Assembly (NCBI RefSeq): GCF_001646865.1
Contig: NZ_LRRB01000301.1
Location: forward strand, 1-57,050
DNA: 57,050 nt
Direction: 5' to 3'
Source: Aldersonia kunmingensis
Lineage (GTDB): Bacteria; Actinomycetota; Actinomycetes; Mycobacteriales; Mycobacteriaceae
Shown here piece by piece: positions 1 to 9,341 of this stretch (the first letter of the stretch is position 1; the number at the start of each line of letters is the position of its first letter). The notes below the pieces were generated by a model. The model was given only the letters and a program-made list of their open reading frames with translations. It had not been told where the DNA came from and ran no database searches. A program made the translations under genes and the position numbers.

Positions 1-793
1 GCTGCAGTGTGGCAAGCAGTTCGTCCTCGCTGCCCGACCACCCCGTGTTGGGGGCGATGGCGTCGACGATTTCCACCGGAATCCAGTTCATGTACCGACG
101 CAGATGAGTGTGCATCTGTGCACGCGCATCCGCCGGTTCCCCGAAAGCGAACCAGAATGAGGTTGCGAGATGCGGTTTGGGCCGTCCGGCCTCCGCCCAC
201 GCGACACGAGCGACATCGAAGAGTTCGTTCTGTTTGGCCGTGTCGAGATCCAGGGTCGTACCGGCCAGGCCCGCTGCCCAGGTGGCGGCGCTGCGAACCG
301 TCTTCGGACCGATCGTGCCGACCAGGAGTTCCGGGCCGCCCTGCTGCACCGGCGGCGGTCCCACCGGCAGCACCGAATCGGTGAACTTCTCCCCCGCCCA
401 GACCCGTTTCATCACGGCCACGCGCTCTGCCATCTGACGCATGGTCTGGGTCGCCGGGTCGGCCCCGACGGCCGCGTAGTCCTCTCGCCGCCCGCCGACG
501 CCGAGTCCGACCGTCAACCGGCCCTCGCAGAGCAGGTCACCGGTGGCCAGACTCTTGGCGAGCAGCACCGGGTCGTGCAGCTGTGGCACCACGACTGTCG
601 TGACCAACCGGACTCGATCGGTCCACGCCGCGAGCGCGCCCAGCAGCGTCAGGGCTTCGGGATTGTCGAAGGCGATGCGTTCACCCCAACACAATGAGGA
701 GAACGGTCCTTCGTCGACGGCTCGCGCCCAAGCCTTCAGCGTCGCCGCATCCAGGTTTGGCTCCATCACCGGCATTGTCATTCCCACTCGCAC
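1..793 (-). CDS. LLM-class F420-dependent oxidoreductase (3' end cut off)
   Basis: Reading the minus strand from GTG at 793 gives an open frame of 264 codons that runs off the left edge without a stop, so the protein is C-terminally incomplete. It begins VRVGMTMPVMEPN and contains LTVGLGVGGRREDY and LLVGTIGPKTVRSAATWAAG, which fit the (beta/alpha)8 luciferase-like monooxygenase fold. Actinobacterial members of this family commonly use coenzyme F420; that cofactor is family knowledge, not visible here, and the substrate cannot be predicted. In-frame ATG codons at 781 and 775 are alternative starts; no clear ribosome-binding site decides. It is divergent from the LCP gene, with about 58 bp between the starts. 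Confidence 0.8.
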   Translation of the reverse strand, partial: MRVGMTMPVMEPNLDAATLKAWARAVDEGPFSSLCWGERIAFDNPEALTLLGALAAWTDRVRLVTTVVVPQLHDPVLLAKSLATGDLLCEGRLTVGLGVGGRREDYAAVGADPATQTMRQMAERVAVMKRVWAGEKFTDSVLPVGPPPVQQGGPELLVGTIGPKTVRSAATWAAGLAGTTLDLDTAKQNELFDVARVAWAEAGRPKPHLATSFWFAFGEPADARAQMHTHLRRYMNWIPVEIVDAIAPNTGWSGSEDELLATLQ

Positions 794-851
794 GTCGGCG
801 ATTTTGGCATGCGGCAACAAGGAGGCGGAACGCTGATCCTGCGTACAGTCG

Positions 852-2258
852 ATGACCGTGAACGGTGAACCCCCGCGCGAACCCCAGCGACGGCAGCCCC
901 CGCCGCCGGGCGGACGCCCGCAATCACCACAGGGCGGACGCCCGCAGCCGCCGCGCCGACCGGGTCCACCGCCATCCGATCCGCGCGCCGGGCAGTGGCC
1001 GGACGCGCAGGAGAACACCGCGATCATTCGCCGCGACGGACGGCCCCTGCAGCGGCCCTATGACGGCAGACCGGACGAGCGCGCCTGGTCGCAGCCGCCG
1101 GAACGGCCACAACGACATCGACCGCAGCGTGAGTCGCGCCCGTCGGGCGATCCGCACGGCGCCGTGCTGGGCGGGGTGCAGCACGCACCGCCCCAGCAGC
1201 CGCTGCGATACACCGATCGTCCACCCGGCGCGACTCCTCGCCGCGCCACTCCACCACCGCCGCCCGCGAGACGACCGCCGCAGGAGGCTGCCCACCCCGC
1301 ACCGCGTCGCCGGCGTATCCGCATCGGCCGGATCATCTCGGCCACACTGCTGGTGATCGTGCTCGCCGGGGTTGCCGCGGTGATCTACCTCGATCGGTCG
1401 CTGAACCGGATCGACGCGCTGACCGACTACCCGGGGCGTCCCGGGGATACACCGGGCACGAACTGGTTGCTTGTCGGTTCGGACAGCCGCGTCGGCCTCA
1501 CGCCGGATCAGGAACAGTCCCTGGCCACCGGCGGTGACGTTGGCAATGCCCGCACCGACACGATCATCCTTGTGCACATCCCGAAGTCCGGTGCCACAAC
1601 GATGATCAGCATCCCGCGCGATTCGTATGTGGATGTTCCCGGCTACGGCGAGGACAAGATCAACGCGGCGTTCGCCTTCGGTGGTCCGCAACTCCTGGTG
1701 CAGACCGTCGAGTTGTCGACGAATTTGCACATCGACCACTACGCCGAGGTCGGCTTCGGCGGTTTCGCCGGTGTCGTGGATGCGATCGGCGGAATCAAGA
1801 TGTGCCTCGACGAACCGATCGACGATCCGCTCGCGGGCATCAATCTCCCGGCCAGCTGCCAGAACCTCACCGGCCCCGAGGCACTCGGCTTCGTCCGCAG
1901 CCGCGCCACGGCGCTCGCCGACCTGCAGCGCGCGAACAACCAACGCATGTTCATGAATGCGCTCGCCGCCAAGGCCGCCAGTCCGACCACACTGCTGAAT
2001 CCGTTCCGCGCCCTGCCGCTGGCCACTCGCACCGCCGATGCGCTGACCGTCGACAACGGCGATCACCTGTGGAACCTCGCGGCGTTGGGTTGGGCGATGC
2101 GCGGTGATCTGGTGACGACGACCGTTCCGATTGCCGGGTTCGAGGACACGGGCAGCGGCAATGTCGTGGTGTGGGATGACGACCGCACGAAGCTCTTTTT
2201 CGGCGCGCTCGCCCGGGACGAACCACTGCCGCCGGAGCTTGTTACGCCCGGACCGTAG
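852..2258 (+). CDS. LytR-CpsA-Psr (LCP) family cell-wall glycopolymer ligase
   Basis: The 468-residue protein has a long Pro/Arg/Gln-rich cytoplasmic N-terminus (residues 1-155), one membrane span at about 160-180, and an external LCP domain from about 204. The domain shows NWLLVGSDSR (Asp211, Arg213), NARTDTIILVHI and SIPRDSYVDVPGYGEDKINAAF, including the Asp and Arg residues that bind pyrophosphate and polyprenyl lipid in this family. LCP enzymes attach glycopolymers such as arabinogalactan to peptidoglycan. There is no C-terminal LytR_C domain. Older annotations call such proteins transcriptional regulators, which the topology argues against. It precedes the ferritin gene, as an LCP-type gene is thought to do at Rv3840-Rv3841 in M. 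tuberculosis (from memory). Confidence 0.88.
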   Translation: MTVNGEPPREPQRRQPPPPGGRPQSPQGGRPQPPRRPGPPPSDPRAGQWPDAQENTAIIRRDGRPLQRPYDGRPDERAWSQPPERPQRHRPQRESRPSGDPHGAVLGGVQHAPPQQPLRYTDRPPGATPRRATPPPPPARRPPQEAAHPAPRRRRIRIGRIISATLLVIVLAGVAAVIYLDRSLNRIDALTDYPGRPGDTPGTNWLLVGSDSRVGLTPDQEQSLATGGDVGNARTDTIILVHIPKSGATTMISIPRDSYVDVPGYGEDKINAAFAFGGPQLLVQTVELSTNLHIDHYAEVGFGGFAGVVDAIGGIKMCLDEPIDDPLAGINLPASCQNLTGPEALGFVRSRATALADLQRANNQRMFMNALAAKAASPTTLLNPFRALPLATRTADALTVDNGDHLWNLAALGWAMRGDLVTTTVPIAGFEDTGSGNVVVWDDDRTKLFFGALARDEPLPPELVTPGP

Positions 2259-2345
2259 CGCCTCGCTGAGTTCAGTCGATTTATGAGCTGCGCCACGCCG
2301 CCCAATTAGGACCGAAAGAAATACCCAGGCAACGCATTCCAGTTC

Positions 2346-2364
2346 TGAGGTAATACTGTCCTAA
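2346..2364 (+). promoter_or_regulatory. IdeR-like iron box upstream of ferritin
   Basis: TGAGGTAATACTGTCCTAA matches the 19-bp IdeR/DtxR consensus (TTAGGTTAGGCTAACCTAA) at 13 of 19 positions by my count, with both outer half-sites kept. It ends 51 bp before the ferritin ATG. An extra TTAGG half-site lies at 2306-2310. In mycobacteria IdeR with iron activates bfrB from boxes in this position, so activation is a reasonable inference here. Confidence 0.5.
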
Positions 2365-2415
2365 TTAAGTGCAACCTTGGGTGACACGCGCTCTACCTGC
2401 GGTTACCGTTGCCGC

Positions 2416-2964
2416 ATGACCTCCGCGACAGCGTCTACGGACACCAAGTTTCATGCGCTGCTGCAGGATCAGATCCGCCACGAATTGACCGCCGAACACC
2501 AGTACATCGCTATCGCGGTCTGGTTCGACAATGCCGATCTTCCGCAGCTCGCCAATCGCTTCTACAACCAGGCTGTCGAAGAACACAATCACGCGATGAT
2601 GCAGGTTCGGTACCTCATCGATCGCGGCATCTCGGTCGAGTTCACCGGAATCGACCGCGCGCAGTCGGATTTCGCGGATAGCCGCGAGCCGCTCGCTCTC
2701 GCACTCCGCCAGGAGCGCGAGGTCACCGAGCAGATCGTTCACCTCGCCCGAACCGCCCGCGACGAAGGCGATTACATGGGTGAGCAGTTCATGCAGTGGT
2801 TCCTCAAGGAACAGGTCGAGGAAGTCGCGAGCATTTCGACTCTGCTCACGGTCGCCGAGCGCGCGCAATCCAACCTGTTCGATCTGGAGAACTTCATCGC
2901 ACGTGAAATGAGTGCGCCGGCCGATTCTGTCGGCGCTCCCCCGGTGGCTGGTCCAGCCCGCTAG
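2416..2964 (+). CDS. bfrB: Ferritin (BfrB-type, non-haem)
   Basis: The 182-residue product is a complete ferritin-like four-helix protein. Ferroxidase ligands are visible as RHELTAEHQY (Glu23, Glu27) and VEEHNHAMM (Glu55/Glu56, His59), with further Glu residues in REVTEQI and KEQVEEV. The length matches actinobacterial BfrB (about 180 residues), and the helix C-terminal tail DLENFIAREM is typical. It oxidises and stores iron in the cytosol. I chose ATG 2416 rather than the upstream 2377 start because homologues begin close to this point. The IdeR-like box upstream suggests induction when iron is plentiful. It is convergent with the DUF5926 gene. Confidence 0.92.
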   Translation: MTSATASTDTKFHALLQDQIRHELTAEHQYIAIAVWFDNADLPQLANRFYNQAVEEHNHAMMQVRYLIDRGISVEFTGIDRAQSDFADSREPLALALRQEREVTEQIVHLARTARDEGDYMGEQFMQWFLKEQVEEVASISTLLTVAERAQSNLFDLENFIAREMSAPADSVGAPPVAGPAR

Positions 2965-2973
2965 CCACAGCGG

Positions 2974-3035
2974 CCGCACACCTTTTCGTCAGATGCATAC
3001 GCAATTGCGTGTGCGAAGAGCGAAAAGGTGTGCGG
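2974..3035. terminator. Long palindromic element between convergent genes (element A)
   Basis: A perfect 15-bp stem (CCGCACACCTTTTCG at 2974-2988, its complement at 3021-3035) encloses a 32-nt loop that itself holds a smaller hairpin (GCATACGCAATTGCGTGTGC). It sits between the convergent ferritin and DUF5926 genes and can work as a bidirectional terminator. Its arms resemble those of the element at 29812-29879. Confidence 0.6.
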
Positions 3036-3050
3036 CGCAGCTTTATCCGC

Positions 3051-3959
3051 TCAGCGCAGGGTGACCTGACGGCTTCGGATGCCGTCACGCGAACGCCGCT
3101 CCTCGGAGGTCAGCGGTGCGTCGACAGCCAGCGCCTCCAGCAGCTTCGCCTCGAATTCGGTTGCGGCAGAGTTCCATTCACTCGGGTGCAGCTCGGGATC
3201 GAGGTCGAACACGGGGACGAGCAGACCGTAGGTGCGGAACGAACCCGCGAACCGCGAACCCTCGCCGAGGTGCAGCGCGCCCTGGGCATGCAGCCGCGCG
3301 AGCGCGAGCATCAGGTCGTCCTCCGATTCCGGCCGCACCCAGCGCAAGTGCGCCTTCTCACCCGCATCGACCCACCACGCCGCGGCGAGGCCCTCGAGTC
3401 GCGCCGAGGGCATGATCACCTGATTCGCTCGCTCCACCGACGCCGCGGTTTCCGCGTCCGGCTTCACGCCCTCGGGGATCCACCAGTTGAAATCGTTGTG
3501 CACGGTGATGTCCAGCTCGGCGGCCGGATCGATGACATCCACCAGCGCGGGAGTGCTGTCATCCGGCTCGGCCCCCGCCAGCGTCTCCCCGGCACCGGCG
3601 GTTGCCGCCCAGGTCGCGGCGAAGGCGATGTCGGCCGCCGGGTCGGGGCCGGCCACCTGGGTCTGCACCGCGACGAACCCACGCGCCTGGGTGCCCTCTT
3701 CGCGGACGAGCCCGGCGACCGCGCCCGGCAGCACCGTTCCCAGCGTCACCGGGCGGTCGGATGAGCGCATCGGCAGCGTCGCGACCGCGGACGGCACGAA
3801 CTCCCGCAAGGCGACCAGATCGCACTCGGCGGCGAGGCCCTCGAACGGGCGCACGACCGTTACGGCGGCCTGCCGCTCCTGCTCGGCGCGCCGCTCGGCG
3901 AGTTTGGCTGCCCGGTTGCTATCCGGCTTCGGGGTGTTCCGCTTGCTCTTCTTAGCCAC
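3051..3959 (-). CDS. DUF5926 family protein
   Basis: The 302-residue protein starts at GTG 3959 with a Lys/Arg-rich stretch (MAKKSKRNTPKP) followed by a charged helix to about residue 35. The rest is a soluble alpha/beta protein with motifs such as ITVHNDFNWWIPEG and PELHPSEWNSAATEF. This matches the actinobacterial family DUF5926 as I know it; no function is established. The basic N-terminus could contact nucleic acid or ribosomes, which is only inference. It stands alone between the ferritin terminator and the GDPD gene (about 60 bp gap). Confidence 0.75.
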   Translation of the reverse strand: MAKKSKRNTPKPDSNRAAKLAERRAEQERQAAVTVVRPFEGLAAECDLVALREFVPSAVATLPMRSSDRPVTLGTVLPGAVAGLVREEGTQARGFVAVQTQVAGPDPAADIAFAATWAATAGAGETLAGAEPDDSTPALVDVIDPAAELDITVHNDFNWWIPEGVKPDAETAASVERANQVIMPSARLEGLAAAWWVDAGEKAHLRWVRPESEDDLMLALARLHAQGALHLGEGSRFAGSFRTYGLLVPVFDLDPELHPSEWNSAATEFEAKLLEALAVDAPLTSEERRSRDGIRSRQVTLR

Positions 3960-4020
3960 GAACCGTGAACCTACACGCCGCAGCGCCGGTGCCCTCGCTG
4001 GTTCTGCGCAGACGAGTTCG

Positions 4021-4791
4021 TCAGAGCGCCTGGGCGAGCAGCGCCTTGGTCCGTGCGGGGTGGTTGGTCGCGATCCAGCTGACTCCGAGCTCGCGACAGA
4101 GCTTCACGTCGTCCGGGTCATCGACCGTCCAGCAGTAGGTGGATCGACCGGCCGCTGCCGCGCGGTCCACCAGGTCAGGGTGCTCGCGCAACGTTTTGAC
4201 CGATGGACCGACCGCGGTGGCGCCGACCGTGGTCGCGGCACCGCCCCCGAGATAGCGGGACGATTCGCCGAGCAGCACGGTGGGCAGAAGCGGAGCGGAG
4301 CGGCGGATACGCCACACAGCGGTGGCCGAGAACGACATCACCACCGCACGGGAGTGGTCGGCGGAGGCCGGCGACGCGATACCGAAACGCTGCAGCTCGG
4401 CTAGCACCTTGGCCTCAACCAGCGAGCCGTAGCGCACCGGATGCTTGGTCTCGATGAAGATCTTGGTCGGCCGGCTGCGCCAGTCCAGCACGAGCGTGAG
4501 CAGGTCGCTGAGCGTGAGGATCTTCGCCGGGCCGGACGGCGTGCCGAAATCGAGCTCGGTGAGCTCGTCCATCGTCATCTCGCTGACCAGTCCCACGCCC
4601 GAGGAGGTCCGGTTGACGGTCCGGTCATGAATGCAGACCAGCTTCCCGTCCTTGGTCAGCCGCACATCGCACTCGACGCCGTCCGCGCCATCCGCAAGCG
4701 CGAGTTCGTAGGCCGCGAGCGTGTGCTCTTTGCGCTCGGCGGAGGAACCGCGGTGCGCGACGACGAACGGCGGCTTGACCAGCGTGCTCAC
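4021..4791 (-). CDS. Glycerophosphodiester phosphodiesterase
   Basis: The 256-residue cytosolic-type GDPD hydrolyses glycerophosphodiesters to glycerol-3-phosphate and an alcohol. Key residues are present: HRGSS (His13-Arg14), GVECDV (Glu40, Asp42) and CIHDRTVNRT (His55), and the C-terminal STYCWTVDDPDDV segment of TIM-barrel GDPDs. There is no signal peptide. It starts at GTG 4791 and overlaps the DUF4328 stop codon by 4 bp (GTGA), so translation is probably coupled. In M. tuberculosis the glpQ1-type gene Rv3842c sits next to bfrB in the same way. Confidence 0.9.
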   Translation of the reverse strand: MSTLVKPPFVVAHRGSSAERKEHTLAAYELALADGADGVECDVRLTKDGKLVCIHDRTVNRTSSGVGLVSEMTMDELTELDFGTPSGPAKILTLSDLLTLVLDWRSRPTKIFIETKHPVRYGSLVEAKVLAELQRFGIASPASADHSRAVVMSFSATAVWRIRRSAPLLPTVLLGESSRYLGGGAATTVGATAVGPSVKTLREHPDLVDRAAAAGRSTYCWTVDDPDDVKLCRELGVSWIATNHPARTKALLAQAL

Positions 4792-5882
4792 TCCGCGGAC
4801 ACCTTTTCTCGATCGTCGGCGGATGCGGCTTCGATCGGTTCGGCGTCAGCGGCAGCGTCCACCTCGGTTTCCTCCGCGTCCACCGGTTCGGCGGCGGGCT
4901 CAGACTCGGCTCGGTCCACCACGCCGCGAATCGGCTCGATGATCGGGCGATGCGGGCCGGTGGCGGCGAGCCAGCGCTTCACGCGGCGCGGGCGACCGCG
5001 CACGTCCCGCCCTTCGAGCGCGAAAACCGTCGCGAGCGTCACCAGCGCGACAGCGGCTCCGACGAGATCCGTGACCGCCGTGAATATGACGCCATCCGCC
5101 TTGGCCTGCAACGAGTCCGCCGAGCGCCACGCGATCGCCGCAACCGCCATCGCTGCGCCGAACACCCATGTGCACCACCAGATCCGCACCGCGAGGCGTT
5201 GCGGATGCGGACGATGCTGCGCGAGTTCGGTGAGGAACACGCCTGGAGCGACGAGATTGAGCAACGGCACCACACAACCGGCGACCAGGGTCGGAGTCGC
5301 ACGCGGATCGTGCCGGCCGCGGCTTTCGTATTCGTCTGCGCGCGCACGGATCAACCACCCGACCGCAGCGAGCGCGGCGAAGAGCGCGGCCAGAAGCGAC
5401 ATCACCGCTGTCGACCACACGGCGGCATCGGAGCAGGTCAGCACCCACTGCTCGATGAGGTGGCCGCGGTTGCGCAGCAGCACGCCGTACCGGAATCCCT
5501 CCGCCACCGCGGCGAGCACGAACAGCATCGCGGTGACGATCAACAGCGGTTCGACGCGGTCGGCGAAGTACGCCAGCGGGGCTCGTGAGTCGGTCTGTTG
5601 AAGCGGAGGCGGATCGATCAGGCCCCACTGCGGTGTCTGCGCGTAGCGCGGCGTCGGGGTGGCCGGCCGCGCGGAGCGGGCGCGGCGCTGTTCCTCTGGC
5701 TTGCGCGCCACCCACCGGTAGTTGCGGGCTCGTGCCGGGGTGTCCCGGCGAGCGGGGGCGAGCAGCACGCCGTGGCAGCGCGGGCACCACTGGATCGGCT
5801 GCCCGTGCACCGGCCACTGCGCTCCACACCGCGCGCATAGCTGCACCGGCGGCCCGGAACTCGACGGCATGCCCGGTCGCAT
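4788..5882 (-). CDS. Zinc-ribbon DUF4328 membrane protein
   Basis: From ATG 5882 the product is 364 residues. An N-terminal zinc ribbon is clear (Cys16, Cys19, Cys33, Cys36 in two CxxC pairs), followed by a basic Pro-rich linker, about five hydrophobic spans (including PLLIVTAMLFVLAAVAEG, STAVMSLLAALFAALAAV and TLVAGCVVPLLNLVAP) and an acidic C-terminal tail rich in Glu, Asp and Ala. It matches the actinobacterial DUF4328 membrane family; role unknown. The start at 5882 overlaps the rhodanese stop (TGATG), and I prefer it to the longer frame from 5942, which would run deep into the upstream gene. It corresponds in position to Rv3843c. Confidence 0.78.
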   Translation of the reverse strand: MRPGMPSSSGPPVQLCARCGAQWPVHGQPIQWCPRCHGVLLAPARRDTPARARNYRWVARKPEEQRRARSARPATPTPRYAQTPQWGLIDPPPLQQTDSRAPLAYFADRVEPLLIVTAMLFVLAAVAEGFRYGVLLRNRGHLIEQWVLTCSDAAVWSTAVMSLLAALFAALAAVGWLIRARADEYESRGRHDPRATPTLVAGCVVPLLNLVAPGVFLTELAQHRPHPQRLAVRIWWCTWVFGAAMAVAAIAWRSADSLQAKADGVIFTAVTDLVGAAVALVTLATVFALEGRDVRGRPRRVKRWLAATGPHRPIIEPIRGVVDRAESEPAAEPVDAEETEVDAAADAEPIEAASADDREKVSAE

Positions 5883-6226
5883 CAGAAGATCGTCGCCTCG
5901 TGTTCGCCGTCCGCGACCAACGGCCGACCGGCCATCTGCCACGCCACCATGCCGCCATCGACGTTCACTGCCTCGAAGCCGATCTGGTTGAGGTAGTCGA
6001 CGACACGCGCGGAGCGTCCGCCCTGGCGGCAGATCACGTACATGTCGGCATCCATGTTGAGGTCACCGACGCGGGACGGCACATCGGCCATCGGAATGTG
6101 CACAGCGCCGGGAGCGTGTCCCTGCTCCCATTCATCGGGCTCACGCACGTCGAGCAGAACGGCATCGGCGGACAACTCCGCCGGGACGTCGCCGATCGGG
6201 ACGGTAGGTGTGCCAGGAAATGTCAC
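5882..6226 (-). CDS. Single-domain rhodanese-like sulfurtransferase
   Basis: The 114-residue protein from GTG 6226 is one rhodanese domain: LLDVREPDEWEQGHAPGAVHIP, then the active-site loop CRQGGRSARV with catalytic Cys66, then GFEAVNVDGGMVAWQ. It probably carries persulfide sulfur or detoxifies small thiol acceptors in the cytosol. The start was chosen at VTFPGTPTVP because the upstream in-frame extension (to 6490) is unlike any rhodanese and has poor codon usage. It is the first gene of an overlapping operon with the DUF4328 and GDPD genes. Confidence 0.82.
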   Translation of the reverse strand: MTFPGTPTVPIGDVPAELSADAVLLDVREPDEWEQGHAPGAVHIPMADVPSRVGDLNMDADMYVICRQGGRSARVVDYLNQIGFEAVNVDGGMVAWQMAGRPLVADGEHEATIF

Positions 6227-6650
6227 GGGATCGATACTGTCACGCTCCACGGTGCGCGCACATCCTTGGCGCGATGTTCCCGGGGGTGCACAATCCCTGC
6301 GCTTCTGGGCGGGTGAATTAAACCGGGCTTGTCCACATTTCAACAGGTTTCTCCACATGTTGTGGATCGTGTGACCGCCGGCACCCACATCAGGTGGAGT
6401 GGACACTCCGGCATTCCCCTCAGTACGTCGGAACAGCCACTCCACCCAACGGGTCGATCTGTCCGAGCCCGAGGGTCCATGGCCCTTCAAACTCCGACAT
6501 CAATTCTGACGCAAAAAAGAACCGACCGGTTCCCTGTGATTTCAAGGATTTTCCGGATATCTGAATCTTCCTGCATCGCGGCTGCTAACGCCGCCGAACG
6601 ATCCGGTGAAACCACGGGCCAGCCGTGCCGAGTCGATTTAGCCTGACCAG
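6227..6650. other. 424-bp intergenic region without a recognisable gene
   Basis: This divergent spacer is less GC-rich than its surroundings. It holds several TCCACA-type motifs at about 6329-6370 (TTGTCCACA, CTCCACA and TGTGGATC on the other strand) and an A-run at about 6512. It probably contains the promoters of the rhodanese operon (leftward) and the gene at 6651 (rightward). I see no RNA gene, IS end or attachment site. Short frames here are not convincing. Confidence 0.5.
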
Positions 6651-7247
6651 GTGGACTGGAGTGATGGACACCGAACCGGGCTCAACAGCGCGCTGTCCGA
6701 GGCCACCTGCCTCGGCATCGAGGTCGACCAGGCGGCGGCCCGGGTCACCATGCGGCTCGACGTGCTAACGCTGCCCGATGACGGGTCGAATCGCTCGCAT
6801 CGCCCGGTGACGCTTCAGCTGGATCAGGTCGGGCGAATCGCGGCGTCGCTGCGCGCACAGTCATGGAACGACACGGAAGCGACCGTCTATCCGCTCGATC
6901 TGAACAAGCTCGACGAGGTCGTGCAGAGCTTCGGCGGCGCCGCGCTACACGGCTGGGAGTTCATTGACCTGCCCGAAAGCAGCTGGACGCAGTGGCGCGA
7001 GCTGCTCAGCATCGACACCACCCTGTCGGGCACCGATGACAAGCACCTGCTCGAGCTGTCTCTGCAGGAGGGCACCGACCCGCGCGAACTCGACCTGCGC
7101 GTGTGGTTCGGCGACCTGTCGGTAACCGACGACACCGGCAGGAACATTTCGCTCCACACGTTCATGGCGGACAGCAAGCGCTGGTGGGACGCGCACGATC
7201 ACCACGATCCACGTGCGGTAGCCGACGAGGTCGCGCCGCCGCTTTAA
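6651..7247 (+). CDS. Hypothetical protein, actinobacterial
   Basis: The 198-residue frame begins at GTG 6651. The product is soluble and acidic, without a signal peptide or membrane span. Notable stretches are VDWSDGHRTGLNSALSEATC, RIAASLRAQSWNDTEATVYPL and LRVWFGDLSVTDDTGRNISL. The alternation of hydrophobic and polar residues suggests a beta-rich fold. I do not recognise a family with confidence. Codon use is typical of the window, so it is likely a real gene. The convergent MsrA gene follows after about 37 bp. Confidence 0.65.
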   Translation: MDWSDGHRTGLNSALSEATCLGIEVDQAAARVTMRLDVLTLPDDGSNRSHRPVTLQLDQVGRIAASLRAQSWNDTEATVYPLDLNKLDEVVQSFGGAALHGWEFIDLPESSWTQWRELLSIDTTLSGTDDKHLLELSLQEGTDPRELDLRVWFGDLSVTDDTGRNISLHTFMADSKRWWDAHDHHDPRAVADEVAPPL

Positions 7248-7284
7248 CCCGCGCGGGTCTCAGGCCCACCCCGGCGGAGCCGGA

Positions 7285-7953
7285 CTATGCACCCAGCCCG
7301 ACCGGGCAGCTGACACCGGTCGCATGCACCGGGCAGTACCCGTTCGGGTTCTTCGCCAGATACTGCTGGTGGTAGTCCTCGGCATAGTAGAACTCGCCGA
7401 GCGGCGCGATCTCCGTGGTGACGGCGCCGTAGCCGGCAGCGGCAAGTCGCTCGCCATACGCATCGGCGGTCGCCTTCGCTACTGTCGCCTGCTCTTCGCC
7501 GACGGTGTAGATCGCAGAGCGGTACTGGGTGCCGTGATCGTTGCCCTGCCGCATGCCCTGCGTGGGGTCGTGGTTCTCCCAGAACTGCTTGAGCACGCCC
7601 TCGTAGCCGATCACCTTCGGATCGAAGACCACGAGAACTGCCTCGGCGTGCCCGGTGCGACCGGAGCACGCCTCCTCGTACGTCGGGTTCGGGGTGAAGC
7701 CACCCGCGTAGCCGACTGCCGTGCTGTAGACGCCGTCGAGTTCCCAGAACTCCTTCTCCGCGCCCCAGAAGCAGCCCATCGCGACGACCGCCGTCTGGAG
7801 CCCCTCGGGGAACGGCGGCTGCAACCGATGCCCGTTGACGTAATGCGCCTCGGGAACCCGCATCGCTTCCTGGCGCCCCGGCAACGCGTTCTCTGCCGTC
7901 ACCATTTCTGATTTGATTCCGACCCGACCGAGCAGTTCGTCATACCAGGACAT
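7285..7953 (-). CDS. msrA: Peptide methionine (S)-sulfoxide reductase MsrA
   Basis: The 222-residue enzyme reduces methionine-S-sulfoxide in proteins. It shows the hallmark [11 protein letters not shown] with catalytic Cys61, [24 protein letters not shown], and [19 protein letters not shown]. Two C-terminal cysteines (NGYCPV and VSCPVG) can act as resolving residues for thioredoxin-dependent recycling. The N-terminal extension of about 50 residues (with [15 protein letters not shown]) is the longer form usual in enterobacterial-like MsrA. It is 10 bp downstream of the acyltransferase stop, reading away, so no operon is evident. It fits with SodA nearby as oxidative-stress defence. Confidence 0.95.
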   Translation of the reverse strand: MSWYDELLGRVGIKSEMVTAENALPGRQEAMRVPEAHYVNGHRLQPPFPEGLQTAVVAMGCFWGAEKEFWELDGVYSTAVGYAGGFTPNPTYEEACSGRTGHAEAVLVVFDPKVIGYEGVLKQFWENHDPTQGMRQGNDHGTQYRSAIYTVGEEQATVAKATADAYGERLAAAGYGAVTTEIAPLGEFYYAEDYHQQYLAKNPNGYCPVHATGVSCPVGLGA

Positions 7954-7963
7954 GCTGAAAATG

Positions 7964-9154
7964 CTACGCGCGGTCGCGTTGCTCGCGCGTTTTCAGACGT
8001 GCGCTGATCCAACGGTTCGCGGGCAGTTCGACCGCCCGGTAGGCGAGCTCACTGGCCGCCGCCGTGACAACGAGGAAAGCGGTGATTGCGCCGGTCGTGC
8101 CGAGCCAGCCGACGCAGAGTTCGAACACCCGGTACAGGATCAGCGTGTGCAGCAGGTAGATCGCGTAGCTGCGGGTGCCGACCCAGTGCACCACCGGAGA
8201 TGAGGCGATCGCGCCACGGCTCTTCGCGAGCACCAGCACGGTCACGGTGACCACGACGATCGTCCACAGGTAGCGCTCGCCCGCCCAGTACGCGTGGGTC
8301 TCGGTGGCGAGTTCGACGACGCCGACCTGTGCCGCGATCGCGGCGGCCAGCCACGGCCAGCTCACGATGCCGTTCCATGCGAAATAGATGATCTGCCCGA
8401 CGAAGATCGCGGGCATCGTCGCGGCAATCTTGGACAGCATCGGCACCGTCGCCGCTTCCGGGACGAGCGCGTTGTACGCGAGCGCCGCGCTGCACAACGC
8501 CGCACCGACGAGCGGCACCATGCCCGGCAGGACGCGCAGCAGCGGCCGGGCGGCAACGCAGTACAGGTAGAAGAGGATCTGGACGGTGAGCGTCCACGTG
8601 ACGCCGAGGACGGCGACCTCGGGTTTCAGGAAGAACCCGCCGAGCACGAAACTCAGCGCCGCGTCGACGGTGCCGATGCCGTCCTGGGGACTGAACATCC
8701 CGTTGATGTGCAGCTTCACGAGCAGAATCGCGGCCGCGACCGACACCCAGAGCAGCGGGAGCAGCCGCCCGATCCGGTTGCCGAGGAAGTGCGTTGTCGA
8801 GTGCCGGGTGACCGATCCGGTGATCAGCAGCCCGGTCAGAATCATGAAGAACGCCACCCCGACGAACGAGAGGTGGTTGTTGAGCTTGAAGCCCTCGATC
8901 AGGCCCTTGTTGACAACGTCGAGTAGCCACCACGGGCTGTGCAGATCGTCGATGAAGTAATACGAGATGTGCGAGTAGAGCACCGCGAAAACCGCGATGG
9001 TCCGCAGTAGATCCACGCCACCGAGCCGCATTCGGCTCGTTGGGCGCTGCCCAGGCTTCGCTCCTGTGCTGGGCTGACATCGCTCCGCAGGCGGTGACGC
9101 GTCGAGCGCGAACAGCCGCGAGGGAGGCGGCCTGCCACGCTCGTTCTCGCTCAC
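7964..9154 (-). CDS. Acyltransferase 3 family membrane protein
   Basis: A multi-span integral membrane protein of the acyltransferase_3 (OafA/NolL-like) family. It has [22 protein letters not shown] at the start of the core (catalytic-type His), [15 protein letters not shown], and [19 protein letters not shown], then further spans to a basic tail ([12 protein letters not shown]). These enzymes transfer acyl groups from cytosolic donors to envelope sugars or lipids. I give GTG 9154 as start; ATG 9214 upstream and ATG 9028 just before the core are alternatives. Spans are too many and too variable to number safely, about ten. It is separated from msrA by 10 bp. Confidence 0.85.
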   Translation of the reverse strand: MSENERGRPPPSRLFALDASPPAERCQPSTGAKPGQRPTSRMRLGGVDLLRTIAVFAVLYSHISYYFIDDLHSPWWLLDVVNKGLIEGFKLNNHLSFVGVAFFMILTGLLITGSVTRHSTTHFLGNRIGRLLPLLWVSVAAAILLVKLHINGMFSPQDGIGTVDAALSFVLGGFFLKPEVAVLGVTWTLTVQILFYLYCVAARPLLRVLPGMVPLVGAALCSAALAYNALVPEAATVPMLSKIAATMPAIFVGQIIYFAWNGIVSWPWLAAAIAAQVGVVELATETHAYWAGERYLWTIVVVTVTVLVLAKSRGAIASSPVVHWVGTRSYAIYLLHTLILYRVFELCVGWLGTTGAITAFLVVTAAASELAYRAVELPANRWISARLKTREQRDRA

Positions 9155-9341
9155 GCCGCTTGATGTTAAGGGGGAGTTCACCCGGCTGACCAATCGAGAC
9201 ACACGACCGGACACGTGTGCGGTGGGTTCCGATCCGGGTGATCACCTTTGTTGCGGTAGGTGTACGAATAGGAAAGGCTGGCTAGACCAGCGAAACATTT
9301 TCCACGTGGGCCGATCAGCCCCGGACCGAGAAGGGAAAATC

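Noticed and set aside
6320-6380. DnaA-box-like TCCACA motifs suggesting an origin
   Set aside because: Only a few imperfect boxes, no dnaA/dnaN/gyrB nearby and no long AT-rich unwinding region.
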